Source: Streptomyces sp. CB01881 (GTDB lineage: Bacteria; Actinomycetota; Actinomycetes; Streptomycetales; Streptomycetaceae). Taken from it: DNA of 48,300 nucleotides. Location of the stretch: contig NZ_CP026498.1 of assembly GCF_002953255.1 (NCBI RefSeq), positions 4,706,003 to 4,754,302 on the forward strand, read 5' to 3'. The translations under genes were made by a program, and so were the position numbers. Within the stretch, counting starts at the first letter, position 1. The number at the start of each line of letters is the position of its first letter. Shown piece by piece: positions 7,540 to 15,297 of this stretch. A model generated the notes under the pieces. It worked only from the letters and a program-made list of their open reading frames with translations. It was not told where the DNA came from and did not search any database.

Positions 7540-7962
7540 CTAGACGACCAGGGCGGTCGCGCCCTGGATTTCGACGACGTCGACCTGCTGCCCCGGCTGG
7601 TACACACTGCCGGGGTTGAGCGCGCGGGCCGACCAGATCTCGCCGTTGAGCTTGATCCGCCCGCCCTCCCCGTCGACCTGTTCCGCGACGACCGCGGTGG
7701 CGCCCTTCAGCGCCTCGATGCCCATCTTGACCTGCGGGCCCTTCGTCATCTGCCGGTACGCGATGGGCCGGACCACGACCAGCAGCCCGGCCGAGACCGC
7801 GACGAAGGCCAGGACCTGCCAGACCACCCCGGCGCCCAGCCCGGCGACACCGGCCGCGGCGAGCGCGCCGACGGCGAACATGGCGAACTCCGGCATCGCG
7901 GTGATCACCAGCGGTATGCCGAGGCCGACGGCGGCGAGGAGCCACCAGATCCAGCTGTCCAC
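7540..7962 (-). CDS. NfeD-like membrane protein
   Basis: A 140-aa protein with an N-terminal membrane domain of about three helices (WIWWLLAAVGLGIPLVI, FAMFAVGALAAAGVAGLG, VLAFVAVSAGLLVVVRPI) and a C-terminal OB-fold-like NfeD domain (~80-140: MGIEALKGATAVVAEQV, GEIWSARALNPGSVYQPGQQVDVVEIQGATALVV). This is the short NfeD form, without the ClpP-like protease half. Partner of the SPFH protein encoded 10 bp downstream; together they are thought to organise membrane microdomains. First gene of the two-gene operon. Confidence 0.9.
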   Translation of the reverse strand: MDSWIWWLLAAVGLGIPLVITAMPEFAMFAVGALAAAGVAGLGAGVVWQVLAFVAVSAGLLVVVRPIAYRQMTKGPQVKMGIEALKGATAVVAEQVDGEGGRIKLNGEIWSARALNPGSVYQPGQQVDVVEIQGATALVV

Positions 7963-8025
7963 GTGTCCATCCTAGGGAGCGAAGGGCCTTCGAGGCGGAC
8001 AGTTCCCGCAGGTGGAGGGACGGAA

Positions 8026-8047
8026 ACCGGTCGCACGTGCGACCGGT
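8026..8047 (-). terminator. Perfect 22-nt palindrome, probable terminator of the ABC ATPase gene
   Basis: ACCGGTCGCAC followed by its exact complement (8026-8036 / 8037-8047), about 70 nt past the ABC gene stop. It could equally act for transcription toward nfeD; no other strong structure is in the 155-bp gap. Confidence 0.6.
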
Positions 8048-8117
8048 CCCAGTTCAGCGGAGTTCAGTGGCGTACGGGGGGCTCCGGCGCGGGCCCGGGC
8101 GGGTCCGGCCGCGGGCC

Positions 8118-8909
8118 TCAGCCGAGCGGCAGGCCCTGCGCGGACCAGCGGTCCCCGTGCCGCTCCAGGGTCAGCGGCAGGCCGAAGCACTTGGAGAGGT
8201 TGCGCGCGGTCAGCTCGGTGTCGATCGGGCCGGCGGTGAGCACCTTGCCCCGACGGATCATCAGGACGTGGGTGAAGCCGGGGGCGATCTCCTCGACGTG
8301 GTGGGTGACCATGGCCATGGCCGGCGCGAACTCGTCCTGGGCCAGCGCGCCGAGGCGGCGGACCAGGTCCTCGCGGCCGCCGAGGTCGAGGCCGGCGGCC
8401 GGCTCGTCCAGCAGCAGCAGCTCGGGGTCGGTCATCAGGGCGCGCGCGATCAGGGTGCGCTTCTTCTCGCCCTCGGAGAGGGTGCCGAACTTGCGCGTGG
8501 TCAGGTTCGACATGCCCAGGCGGTCCAGCAGCACCAGCGCGCGGGACTCGTCGAAGTCCTCGTACTTCTCCTGCCAGCTGACCGTCATGCCGTACGCGGC
8601 CGTCATCACCGTCTGCAGCACGGTCTGCTCGGCGGGCAGCTTGTCGAACATCGCGGCGCCGGCCAGGCCGATCCGGGAGCGCAGCTCGAAGACGTCGATC
8701 TCGCCGAGCTTCTCGCCCAGGACCGACACCTTGCCGGAGGTCGGGAAGAGGTACGTGGAGGCGATCTGCAGCAGGGTCGTCTTGCCGGCGCCGTTGGGGC
8801 CGAGGATGACCCAGCGCTCGCCCTCCGAGATGGACCACGAGACCTGGTCGACCAGCGCGTGCCCCTCCCGGACCACGGATACGTCCACCAGCTCCAGCAC
8901 GTCGCTCAT
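8118..8909 (-). CDS. ABC transporter ATP-binding protein (stand-alone)
   Basis: A 263-aa nucleotide-binding domain. Walker A GPNGAGKT at 37-44; signature LSEGEKKR (variant of LSGGQ); Walker B LLLLDEPAAGLDLGG; switch histidine in MVTHHVEEI. Order and spacing are those of an importer-like/YlmA-type ATPase. No permease gene is adjacent: neighbours are nfeD on one side and a divergent hypothetical on the other. The transport partner must therefore be elsewhere, or the protein has a non-transport role. The ATG at 8909 starts MSDVLELVDVSVVREG, with GGGGAAGGCGT about 8 nt upstream as ribosome-binding site. The hairpin at 8026-8047 probably ends the transcript. Confidence 0.88.
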   Translation of the reverse strand: MSDVLELVDVSVVREGHALVDQVSWSISEGERWVILGPNGAGKTTLLQIASTYLFPTSGKVSVLGEKLGEIDVFELRSRIGLAGAAMFDKLPAEQTVLQTVMTAAYGMTVSWQEKYEDFDESRALVLLDRLGMSNLTTRKFGTLSEGEKKRTLIARALMTDPELLLLDEPAAGLDLGGREDLVRRLGALAQDEFAPAMAMVTHHVEEIAPGFTHVLMIRRGKVLTAGPIDTELTARNLSKCFGLPLTLERHGDRWSAQGLPLG

Positions 8910-9056
8910 GCCTACGCCTTCCCCAAACTCAAATCACGGCCGTCGGTGCGGGCGGGCAGCCTACTCCGGCGGCCGGGTGGCACGGAGTGGGTGCGCCGCA
9001 CACGCATGGGCAAACCTACGCCACGCGGATGACCGCCGATTCCGTAGGCTGGCCGG

Positions 9057-9859
9057 ATGCTCGCGACTCCTGCCGACAATCCGTACGAAGAGCCCCGTTC
9101 GGGCGGCTGGCCGCCTGGGGCAACGCCTTGCTGGCCGGTCTGGTGCCGCCCGACAACGCCGCCGCGGCCGTCCTCGGGGCCGACGAGAGCCACCGGGTGA
9201 CCGGACTTCCCGGGGACGCCCCGGGCGAGCAGCACGGGCTCACCTGGGCGCTCGGACGGCTGCGCGTCCTCGGCGTGAAGGGCCTGCGGCTGGCCCTGCC
9301 GAGCGCCGGGCACCCGCTCGGGCTGACCGGCCCGCCGGCGTTCAACGACCGCGCGCTCGGCGCGGGCGAGGCCGTGCTGGCGGTCGGCGTTCCGCTCGGG
9401 CTCGTCCCCGAGGTCGAGGTGTTCGGCCCGGCCGGGGACCGCTCGGCGACGGTGCTCTGGCGCTGCGCCGAGGTGAACGACACCCCGCCGGCCGACGTGC
9501 CCTCGCTGCACGAGGCCGAGCGCGAGATGGCGGACGGCCTGCGCGAGGCCACCCTGCTGCTCACCCGCCTCGACGTCGCCGGCGCCGGCCCGGAGGCGCT
9601 GCGCGCCCTGGAGGCCTACCGCCGCCGCGGCCACGTCGAGCTGCTCGCGCCCGGCTACCCGCCGCGGGCCGTGCGCGTCCTGGAGTCGGCGCGGCAGGTC
9701 TCCGCGCTGCTCGCGATCGCCTCCGACAGCCACGGCGCCGCGGTCAGCGCCTCCGAGATGGCCTCCCGCCAGGCCGTCCTGGCCCCCCTGCGCCGCACCG
9801 CGCGCCGTGCCCAGGTGGCGGCGTACAACGCCCTGGTGGACGAGCGCGACGCCCGCTGA
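9057..9859 (+). CDS. Conserved hypothetical protein with apparent 1-base frameshift near its start
   Basis: The main open frame (from FGRLAAWGNALLAGLV at ~9097 to TGA 9859) is an Ala/Leu-rich ~250-residue protein of unknown function I recognise only as an actinobacterial conserved hypothetical. Upstream of 9097 that frame has poor codon choice (many A/T third bases). A neighbouring frame opens with ATG at 9057 (MLATPADNPYEEP), good codon use, and a TAGGCT -10 at 9045-9050 placed for a leaderless start. The two frames meet at CCCC (9093-9096); five Cs instead of four would give one continuous 267-aa protein (EEPPFGRLAAWGN). Without the correction, starts at 9029 or 8987 in the main frame are the only options. 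It ends 8 bp from the convergent HTH-like gene. Confidence 0.65.
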
Positions 9860-9867
9860 CCCGGCAC

Positions 9868-10272
9868 TCAGCCGACGGACTCCCCGCGCCACGGGTCGGC
9901 GGCGTAGCGCGCCAGCACCTCGGTGCGGTCGTAGCGGCCGTCCGGTCCGCGGGTCAGGCCGCCGCGGGCGGCGAAGAGCTGCAGGCGGCGTGCGGACCAG
10001 CCGAGCTCCTCGGCGGCCTCGGCCTCCGAGAGGCTGTCCGCCGGCCGTCGGGTCCGGGCCCGCGTCTCGGCTTCGGCCGCGGCCTCGGCCTTGAGCAGCC
10101 GGGCCGCGACCACCTCCTCCAGCGCCTCGGCCGCCGCCCGCGACCAGCGCCCGCCCTCGACGTCCGGCTCCGGCACGTGGCCCAGGCACCGGGCCCGGTG
10201 CATCAGACGCTGCGACAGGCCCAGCTCCGCGGCCAGCATGCCCGGGCCGTACTCCCTGCGCGGTGTCCTCAT
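9868..10272 (-). CDS. Hypothetical DNA-binding-like (helix-turn-helix) protein
   Basis: A 134-aa protein with two short HTH-like segments: YGPGMLAAELGLSQRLMHRARCLG (~8-31) and LSEAEAAEELGWSARRLQLFAARGG (~80-104), each resembling the A-AEELG-S recognition element of MerR/excisionase-type winged helices. Between them is an Ala/Glu-rich helical stretch. No further domain is recognised. The ATG at 10272 is chosen over an in-frame start 14 codons upstream because GGGGGAGG lies at ideal spacing before it. Its gene is convergent with the 9057-9859 hypothetical (8 bp between stops). Confidence 0.65.
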   Translation of the reverse strand: MRTPRREYGPGMLAAELGLSQRLMHRARCLGHVPEPDVEGGRWSRAAAEALEEVVAARLLKAEAAAEAETRARTRRPADSLSEAEAAEELGWSARRLQLFAARGGLTRGPDGRYDRTEVLARYAADPWRGESVG

Positions 10273-10328
10273 CCGGCGCCTCCCCCGTGATCGTCGACGG
10301 TCCCAGGTTCGCACACGCAGCTGACAGC

Positions 10329-10358
10329 CCGTCAGCCCGCCCCGGCTGCGGCTGACGG
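10329..10358 (-). terminator. Terminator of the two-component operon
   Basis: A 9-bp perfect stem (CCGTCAGCC 10329-10337 with 10350-10358) and 12-nt loop, starting 9 nt past the response-regulator stop. Confidence 0.7.
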
Positions 10359-10366
10359 ACCTGCGG

Positions 10367-11026
10367 CTAACGCCCCTCCCGGGCCTCCCCGTGCCGGACG
10401 GCCCAGAGGGCGGCCTGGGTGCGGTCGGCGAGGTCCAGCTTCATCAGGATGTTGGAGACGTGCGTCTTCACCGTCTTCTCGGACAGGTGCAGGCTGCGGG
10501 CGATCTCCCGGTTGGAGCGGCCGTCGGCGATGTGGCCGAGGACTTCGCGCTCACGTTCGGTCAGGGTGCCGCCGCGGCCCTGCGGCGGGCGCGGGCCGTC
10601 GTCGGAGAGCAGCGCCTCGGCCAGCTCGGGCTGGAGCAGCACGTGGCCGGCGTGCACCGAGCGGATCGCGCCGGCCAGCGCCTCCGGGTCGACGTCCTTG
10701 TACACGTACCCGGCGGCGCCGGCCCGCAGCGCGGGGACCATGGTGCGGTGCTCGGTGAAGCTGGTGACGATCAGGATCCGGGCCCGGCTGCCCTCGTCCT
10801 TGAGCGTGCGCAGGGCCTCGATGCCGTCCATCCCGGGCATCTTGAGGTCCATCAGGACGACGTCCGGGTCGAGTTCGCGGGCCCGGTCGACGCCCTCGGC
10901 GCCGTCGGCGGCCTCGCCGACCACCTCGATGTCGTCCTGCACCTCCAGGAAGGTGCGCAGGCCGCGACGGACGACCTGGTGGTCGTCGACCAGCAGGACG
11001 CGGATCGCTGGCGTGGTGTCAGGCAC
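10367..11026 (-). CDS. Response regulator, NarL/FixJ (LuxR-type) family
   Basis: A 219-aa transcription factor. Receiver domain at 1-125: acidic pair D14/D15, phospho-acceptor D60 in VVLMDLKMPGMDG, conserved Thr/Ser and Lys in TSFTEHR and YVYKDVD. C-terminal LuxR/GerE helix-turn-helix at ~150-215: LTEREREVLGHIADGRSNREIARSLHLSEKTVKTHV (split here by its key TEREREVL and SEKTVKTHV motifs). Its start overlaps the kinase stop by 8 nt, so the pair is translationally coupled and forms a two-component system. Regulon unknown. Confidence 0.95.
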   Translation of the reverse strand: MPDTTPAIRVLLVDDHQVVRRGLRTFLEVQDDIEVVGEAADGAEGVDRARELDPDVVLMDLKMPGMDGIEALRTLKDEGSRARILIVTSFTEHRTMVPALRAGAAGYVYKDVDPEALAGAIRSVHAGHVLLQPELAEALLSDDGPRPPQGRGGTLTEREREVLGHIADGRSNREIARSLHLSEKTVKTHVSNILMKLDLADRTQAALWAVRHGEAREGR

Positions 11027-12263
11027 CGGGGACCTCCATCTCGACGACCGTCCCCGCGCCGGGGGCCGAGTCCAGGGTGAGCGAGCCGCCGACCGCGGAG
11101 GCGCGGTCGCGCATCGAGGCCAGGCCGAGGTGGCGGCCGGCCCGGCGGACGGAGTCGGGGTCGAAGCCGCGCCCGTCGTCCCGGACCCGCAGGACGGCGC
11201 CGCGGGCGGGGGTGCCGGTCAGCGTGACGGTCACCCGCCGGGCGCCGGAGTGGCGCAGTGCGTTGTGCAGGGCCTCCTGGGCGACCCGCAGCAGCGCCGC
11301 CTCCTGCGCGGGCGGCAGGGCGCGCACGCCGTCGGCGGCGAAGGCGACGTCGGCGCTGTGGGCGCGGTCGAGGACCTGCACCTGGGAGGCGAGGGTGGCA
11401 CTGAGGCCGTCCTCCTCCAGGGCGGCGGGCCGCAGTTCGACGACGACGGCGCGCAGTTCGTCGGCGGCCTCGGCGGCGAGCCGGGCGACCTCGGCGAGCT
11501 CGGCGCGGGCGCGCGCCGGGTCGCGCTCGACCAGGGTGGCGGCGGCCTTGGCGGTGAGGCGCAGCGAGAAGAGCTTCTGCGAGACGGCGTCGTGCAGGTC
11601 GTGGGCGATCCGGGCGCGCTCGCCGGCCAGGGTGAGTTCCCGGCTGCGCTCGTAGAGGCGGGCATTGGAGAGGGCGAGGGCGGCGTGGGCGGCGAGGATC
11701 CGCAGCAGCTCCTCGTCGTGGTCGGTGAAGCCGCCGCCGCCGCGCTTGTTGGCGAGGAAGATGACGCCCATGACGAGCGGTTCGTCCTCGGTCGCATCGG
11801 TGTCGAGGACGGGCATGCCGAGGAAGGCCTCGAGCTCCGGGTGGGCGGCGGGCCAGCCCTCGAACGCGGGCGCCCTGCGGACGTCGGCGAGCCGGGTGGG
11901 GCCGGTCTCGTGGAGCATCTTGGCGAGGACGCCGTGCTGGCGGGGCAGCGGGCCGATGGCCTTCCACTGCTCGTCGGTGACGCCGTCGACGACGAACTGG
12001 GCGAAGCCCCCGTGGTCGTCGGGCACGCCGAGGGCGGCGTACTCGGCGTCGAGCAGGCCGCGGGCGGAGGCGGTGATCCGGCGCAGGACCTCGCGCACCT
12101 CCAGGTGGCGGCTCATCGCGAGCAGGGCCCGGCTGACGGCCTCGATGCCGGCGAGGCAGGGCTCGCAGGCGGGCAGCGGGCCGTCGGGCGGCGGGCCGAC
12201 CGGGATCCGGTCGACGGGCAGCAGGCCGGCCCGGGGGCGGCGGTCGGTGGGCGGGGTGGGCAT
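11019..12263 (-). CDS. GAF-domain sensor histidine kinase (HisKA_3 type)
   Basis: A 414-aa soluble kinase. An N-terminal Pro-rich segment has a CEPC pair (Cys33, Cys36). A GAF domain spans ~45-205 (LLDAEYAALGV, LVMGVIFLANKRGGGGFTDHDEELL). The HisKA_3 dimerisation box is ERARIAHDLHDAVSQKLF, with phospho-His most likely His224 (the His of DLHD). A C-terminal HATPase runs ~300-414 (N box EALHNALRHS, G1 DDGRGFD, G2 GLASMRDRA). No transmembrane helix is seen, so the signal is cytoplasmic or membrane-delivered; GAF kinases of this DevS-like layout may bind heme or small ligands, not shown here. Cognate regulator overlaps at its 3-prime end. Confidence 0.93.
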   Translation of the reverse strand: MPTPPTDRRPRAGLLPVDRIPVGPPPDGPLPACEPCLAGIEAVSRALLAMSRHLEVREVLRRITASARGLLDAEYAALGVPDDHGGFAQFVVDGVTDEQWKAIGPLPRQHGVLAKMLHETGPTRLADVRRAPAFEGWPAAHPELEAFLGMPVLDTDATEDEPLVMGVIFLANKRGGGGFTDHDEELLRILAAHAALALSNARLYERSRELTLAGERARIAHDLHDAVSQKLFSLRLTAKAAATLVERDPARARAELAEVARLAAEAADELRAVVVELRPAALEEDGLSATLASQVQVLDRAHSADVAFAADGVRALPPAQEAALLRVAQEALHNALRHSGARRVTVTLTGTPARGAVLRVRDDGRGFDPDSVRRAGRHLGLASMRDRASAVGGSLTLDSAPGAGTVVEMEVPGA

Positions 12264-12373
12264 ACCGCCAAACTACCGCCGCCGGGCGGGCCGCCGCGTC
12301 GGTCCGGGGGCGCGCGGGGAGCAGGTCCGCAGACCTAGGGCGCCGGGCCCTCCGAAGGGGCCGGGTACGCCGA

Positions 12374-12409
12374 GGGGCGGCCCTCCCCGTCCCCGGGAAG
12401 GGCCGCCCC
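12374..12409 (-). terminator. Terminator of the FHA-ABC gene
   Basis: An 11-bp perfect stem (12374-12384 with 12399-12409) and 14-nt loop, 20 nt past the FHA-ABC stop. Confidence 0.8.
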
Positions 12410-12428
12410 TGTCGAGCGGTGGAGGGCG

Positions 12429-14996
12429 TCAGCCCTTCTGCATGACCTCGGGCTCGTGGCGGCGCTGCAGCCGCGTGATGACGAGGCCGAGAACGACCGA
12501 GATCGCCACCAGCGCGCCGGCGTCGATCAGCAGCTGGCCGACGCTGTGGTCCCACAGCGGGTCGTACTCGGGGTTCTTGAAGTCCTTGTTCCACGGACCG
12601 AGCAGGTGCGAGAGGTCCAGCGTGGTGGCGACCATACCGGTGCCCCAGCGGGCCGGCATCAGCCAGGCGGCCTGCTCCAGACCGGGCTTGCCGAAGATCT
12701 GGAAGAGGCAGCCGGTGAAGACGACCTGGACGATGGCGAACATGACCAGCAGCGGCATGGTCTTCTCGGCGGTCTTCACCAGCGCGGAGATCATCAGGCC
12801 GAACATCATCGCGGCGAAGCTCAGCAGGATCATGCCGATGGTCATCTCGATGAGCGGCATGTTCTTGACGATCAGGCCGTGCTCGGGGAGCTTGCGCGGC
12901 AGGAAGCCGACGGCGGAGATGATCGCGCCCTGGATCACGCTGAAGACGCCCAGCACGATGATCTTGGACATCATGTACGCCGAGCGGGACAGGCCGGTGG
13001 CCCGTTCCCGTTCGTAGATCGCCCGTTCCTTGATCAACTCGCGGACCGAGTTGGCCGCGCCGGAGAAGCAGGCGCCGATCGCCATGATCAGCATGATCGT
13101 CGCGGCCCCGCTGTTGATCCCGAGCTGCCTCTTCGGGTCCGGGGCGAGGCCCGCCGCGTTGGGGATCAGCACGCTGACCGCGCCGATGACCGCGGGCAGC
13201 AGCACCGACAGCGCGAGGAAGCCGCGGTCCGAGGCGAGCACGGACATGTAGCGCCGCATCAGCGTCCACAGCTGGGAGCCCCAGCTCTGCGGCTTCGGCG
13301 GCCGGACGGCCTCCTGGGCCACCTGCACGTGCTGCACCTCGCCCGCCTCCACGGTGGGGGCGGAGTACTGCTGATAGTGCACCGAACCGCGGTACCGGCC
13401 GGCCCAGTCGTGGTCCGGGTAGTTCTCGAAGGCCTGGAAGACATCGGCCCAGGTCTCGTACCCGAAGAAGTGCAGCGCCTCGTCCGGCGGGCCGAAGTAA
13501 GCCACCGAGCCACCCGGCGCCATCACCAGCAGCCGGTCGCAGAGCGCGAGTTCGGCCACCGAGTGGGTCACGACGAGGATGGTGCGGCCGTCGTCGGCGA
13601 GGCCGCGCAGCATCTGCATGACCTCGCGGTCCATGCCCGGGTCGAGGCCCGAGGTGGGCTCGTCCAGGAAGATCAGCGACGGCTTGGTGAGCAGCTCCAG
13701 GGCGACCGAGACACGCTTCTGCTGGCCGCCGGAGAGCGCGGTGATCTTGTTGTCGGCACGCTTGTCGAGGCGCAGCTCGTACAGCACCTCGTCGATCCGC
13801 GCCTCGCGCTCGGCGGCCTCGGTGTCGCCGGGGAAGCGCAGCCGGGCCGCGTACTTGAGGCCGGTGCGGACCGTCAGTTCCTTGTGCAGGATCTCCGACT
13901 GCGGCACCAGGCCGATGCGCGAGCGCAGTTCGGCGAACTGCTTGTAGAGGTTGCGGCCGTCGTACAGGACGTCGCCGCGGTCGGCCGGGCGGTAGCCGGT
14001 GAGGGCGCGCAGCAGGGTCGACTTGCCGGAGCCGGATGGGCCGATGACCGCGACCAGGGACTTCTCCGGGACGCCGAAGGAGACGTCGTTGAGCAGGACC
14101 TTCTTGCCGCTCTTGAAGTCGACCTCGACGGTCAGGTGGCGGGCGGAGAAGGAGACGGCGCCGTTGTCGACGAACTCCTGCAGCTGGTCGCCGACCAGGA
14201 CGAAGCTGGAGTGACCGACGGTCAGGCGGTCCTGCGGGCCCATCAGCTGACGCTGGACGCGCATGCCGTTGAGGAAGATGCCGTTGTGGCTGCCGAGGTC
14301 GACGATCTCGTACCGGCCGTCGGGCAGCTGGCGCAGCTCGGCGTGGTGGCGGGAGACCTGGAGGTCGGAGACCACGATGTCGTTGTCGAGCGCGCGGCCG
14401 ATCCGGACGGTGTTCATCCCGGCGCTCAGGCTGCGGATCATCGTCGGCTGCGGGCCGCCGGCGTCGTGCCGCGGGGCCTGCTGCTGGGGGAAGCCGCCCT
14501 GCGGGCCCGGCTGCGGGAAGCCCTGCTGCTGCGGGAAGGGCTGCGGCTGCGCCTGCGGCTGTCCGCCCCACTGCTGCTGGGGCTGCTGCTGGACCGGGGG
14601 CTGCTGGGCCCACGGCTGCTGCTGGGCGGGCGCCTGGGGCTCCGGGGCGTGGGCACGGCTGGTGGCGGCCTCGTGCCAGGCGGGGGCCTGCGCGGCGGCC
14701 TGGGCGGGTGCGGAGAAGCCGAGCCGCGGCCCGTTCTCGGCGTTGCCGAGGTTGACCACGGCACCCGGGAAGAGCTGGGCCTGCATGGTGCGGGCGCCAC
14801 CGGTGTACGTACCGTTGGTGCTCCCGTGGTCGTCGAGCTGCCAACCCGCCCCGTTGAAGGAGATGGTGGCGTGGTGCCAGGAGACCCTGGCGTCGTCGAA
14901 CAGGAAGTCCGACTGCGGGTTGCGCCCGATGGTGTAGGACCGCCCCGGCTCCAGAGTCCGCTGCTGTCCGTTGATCTCAATGACGAGTTGCGGCAC
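12429..14996 (-). CDS. FHA-FHA-ABC transporter (Rv1747-like)
   Basis: An 855-aa fusion. FHA1 (1-95) has GR24-25, SWHH 39-42 and TNG 60-62. A Gln/Pro-rich linker runs ~96-185. FHA2 (~186-275) has IGR, SRHH 215-218 and HNG 237-239. The ABC ATPase (~285-510) has Walker A GPSGSGKS 319-326, LSGGQQ 421-426 and Walker B LIFLDEPTSGLD 441-452. A C-terminal ABC-2 (ABCG-like) permease has six or so helices. Order and length match Mycobacterium tuberculosis Rv1747 (865 aa), where phosphothreonine on the protein recruits FHA domains under Ser/Thr kinase control. Substrate unknown; Rv1747 is linked to cell-wall glycolipid export. GTG 14996 opens the first FHA; the longer frame upstream is non-coding. Confidence 0.93.
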   Translation of the reverse strand: MPQLVIEINGQQRTLEPGRSYTIGRNPQSDFLFDDARVSWHHATISFNGAGWQLDDHGSTNGTYTGGARTMQAQLFPGAVVNLGNAENGPRLGFSAPAQAAAQAPAWHEAATSRAHAPEPQAPAQQQPWAQQPPVQQQPQQQWGGQPQAQPQPFPQQQGFPQPGPQGGFPQQQAPRHDAGGPQPTMIRSLSAGMNTVRIGRALDNDIVVSDLQVSRHHAELRQLPDGRYEIVDLGSHNGIFLNGMRVQRQLMGPQDRLTVGHSSFVLVGDQLQEFVDNGAVSFSARHLTVEVDFKSGKKVLLNDVSFGVPEKSLVAVIGPSGSGKSTLLRALTGYRPADRGDVLYDGRNLYKQFAELRSRIGLVPQSEILHKELTVRTGLKYAARLRFPGDTEAAEREARIDEVLYELRLDKRADNKITALSGGQQKRVSVALELLTKPSLIFLDEPTSGLDPGMDREVMQMLRGLADDGRTILVVTHSVAELALCDRLLVMAPGGSVAYFGPPDEALHFFGYETWADVFQAFENYPDHDWAGRYRGSVHYQQYSAPTVEAGEVQHVQVAQEAVRPPKPQSWGSQLWTLMRRYMSVLASDRGFLALSVLLPAVIGAVSVLIPNAAGLAPDPKRQLGINSGAATIMLIMAIGACFSGAANSVRELIKERAIYERERATGLSRSAYMMSKIIVLGVFSVIQGAIISAVGFLPRKLPEHGLIVKNMPLIEMTIGMILLSFAAMMFGLMISALVKTAEKTMPLLVMFAIVQVVFTGCLFQIFGKPGLEQAAWLMPARWGTGMVATTLDLSHLLGPWNKDFKNPEYDPLWDHSVGQLLIDAGALVAISVVLGLVITRLQRRHEPEVMQKG

Positions 14997-15297
14997 TGCT
15001 CGCCCGCCCCGCTCTCTCGGTCCCCCGATTGTGGCCCCCGACCGGGGGTGCAATGATCCTGAATCTGACGGGCGAATCATTCCAGCCCGTCGCCCGTTGA
15101 CGAAAGTCACCCCCGGTGACTGTGACCAGGCGGCAACGATTCGCGGACGGCCCCGCCACCACCCCCGGCCGTCACCTCTGCGCAACCGCCCGGTCACCGG
15201 GGTGGCGCGCACCCGTTCCGCGCCTCCCCCACCGGCCCGTCCACGACGCGGACGGGTGCCGTGACCTCGCCGGACGCCCGGTAGCGTGGGAGGCATC
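14997..15297. promoter_or_regulatory. Divergent promoter region FHA-ABC / serB
   Basis: A 301-bp intergenic region. It contains a perfect 17-nt inverted repeat AGTCACC-CCC-GGTGACT at 15105-15121. This matches most conserved positions of the BldD-type operator (TnACnC-W-GnGTnA) except the two central bases, so it is a candidate only. A TAGCGT hexamer at 15282-15287 may be the serB -10. No gene is seen. Confidence 0.45.

Noticed and set aside
7468..10290. Plus-strand open frame of 940 codons
   Set aside because: Runs antisense to nfeD and the ABC ATPase gene and out of frame with the 9057-9859 gene; no protein-family features.
10852..14844. Very long minus-strand open frame (1330 codons)
   Set aside because: Alternate-frame shadow of the FHA-ABC and histidine kinase genes; Arg/Pro/Ala-rich composition and no domain, as expected in 70+ percent GC DNA.
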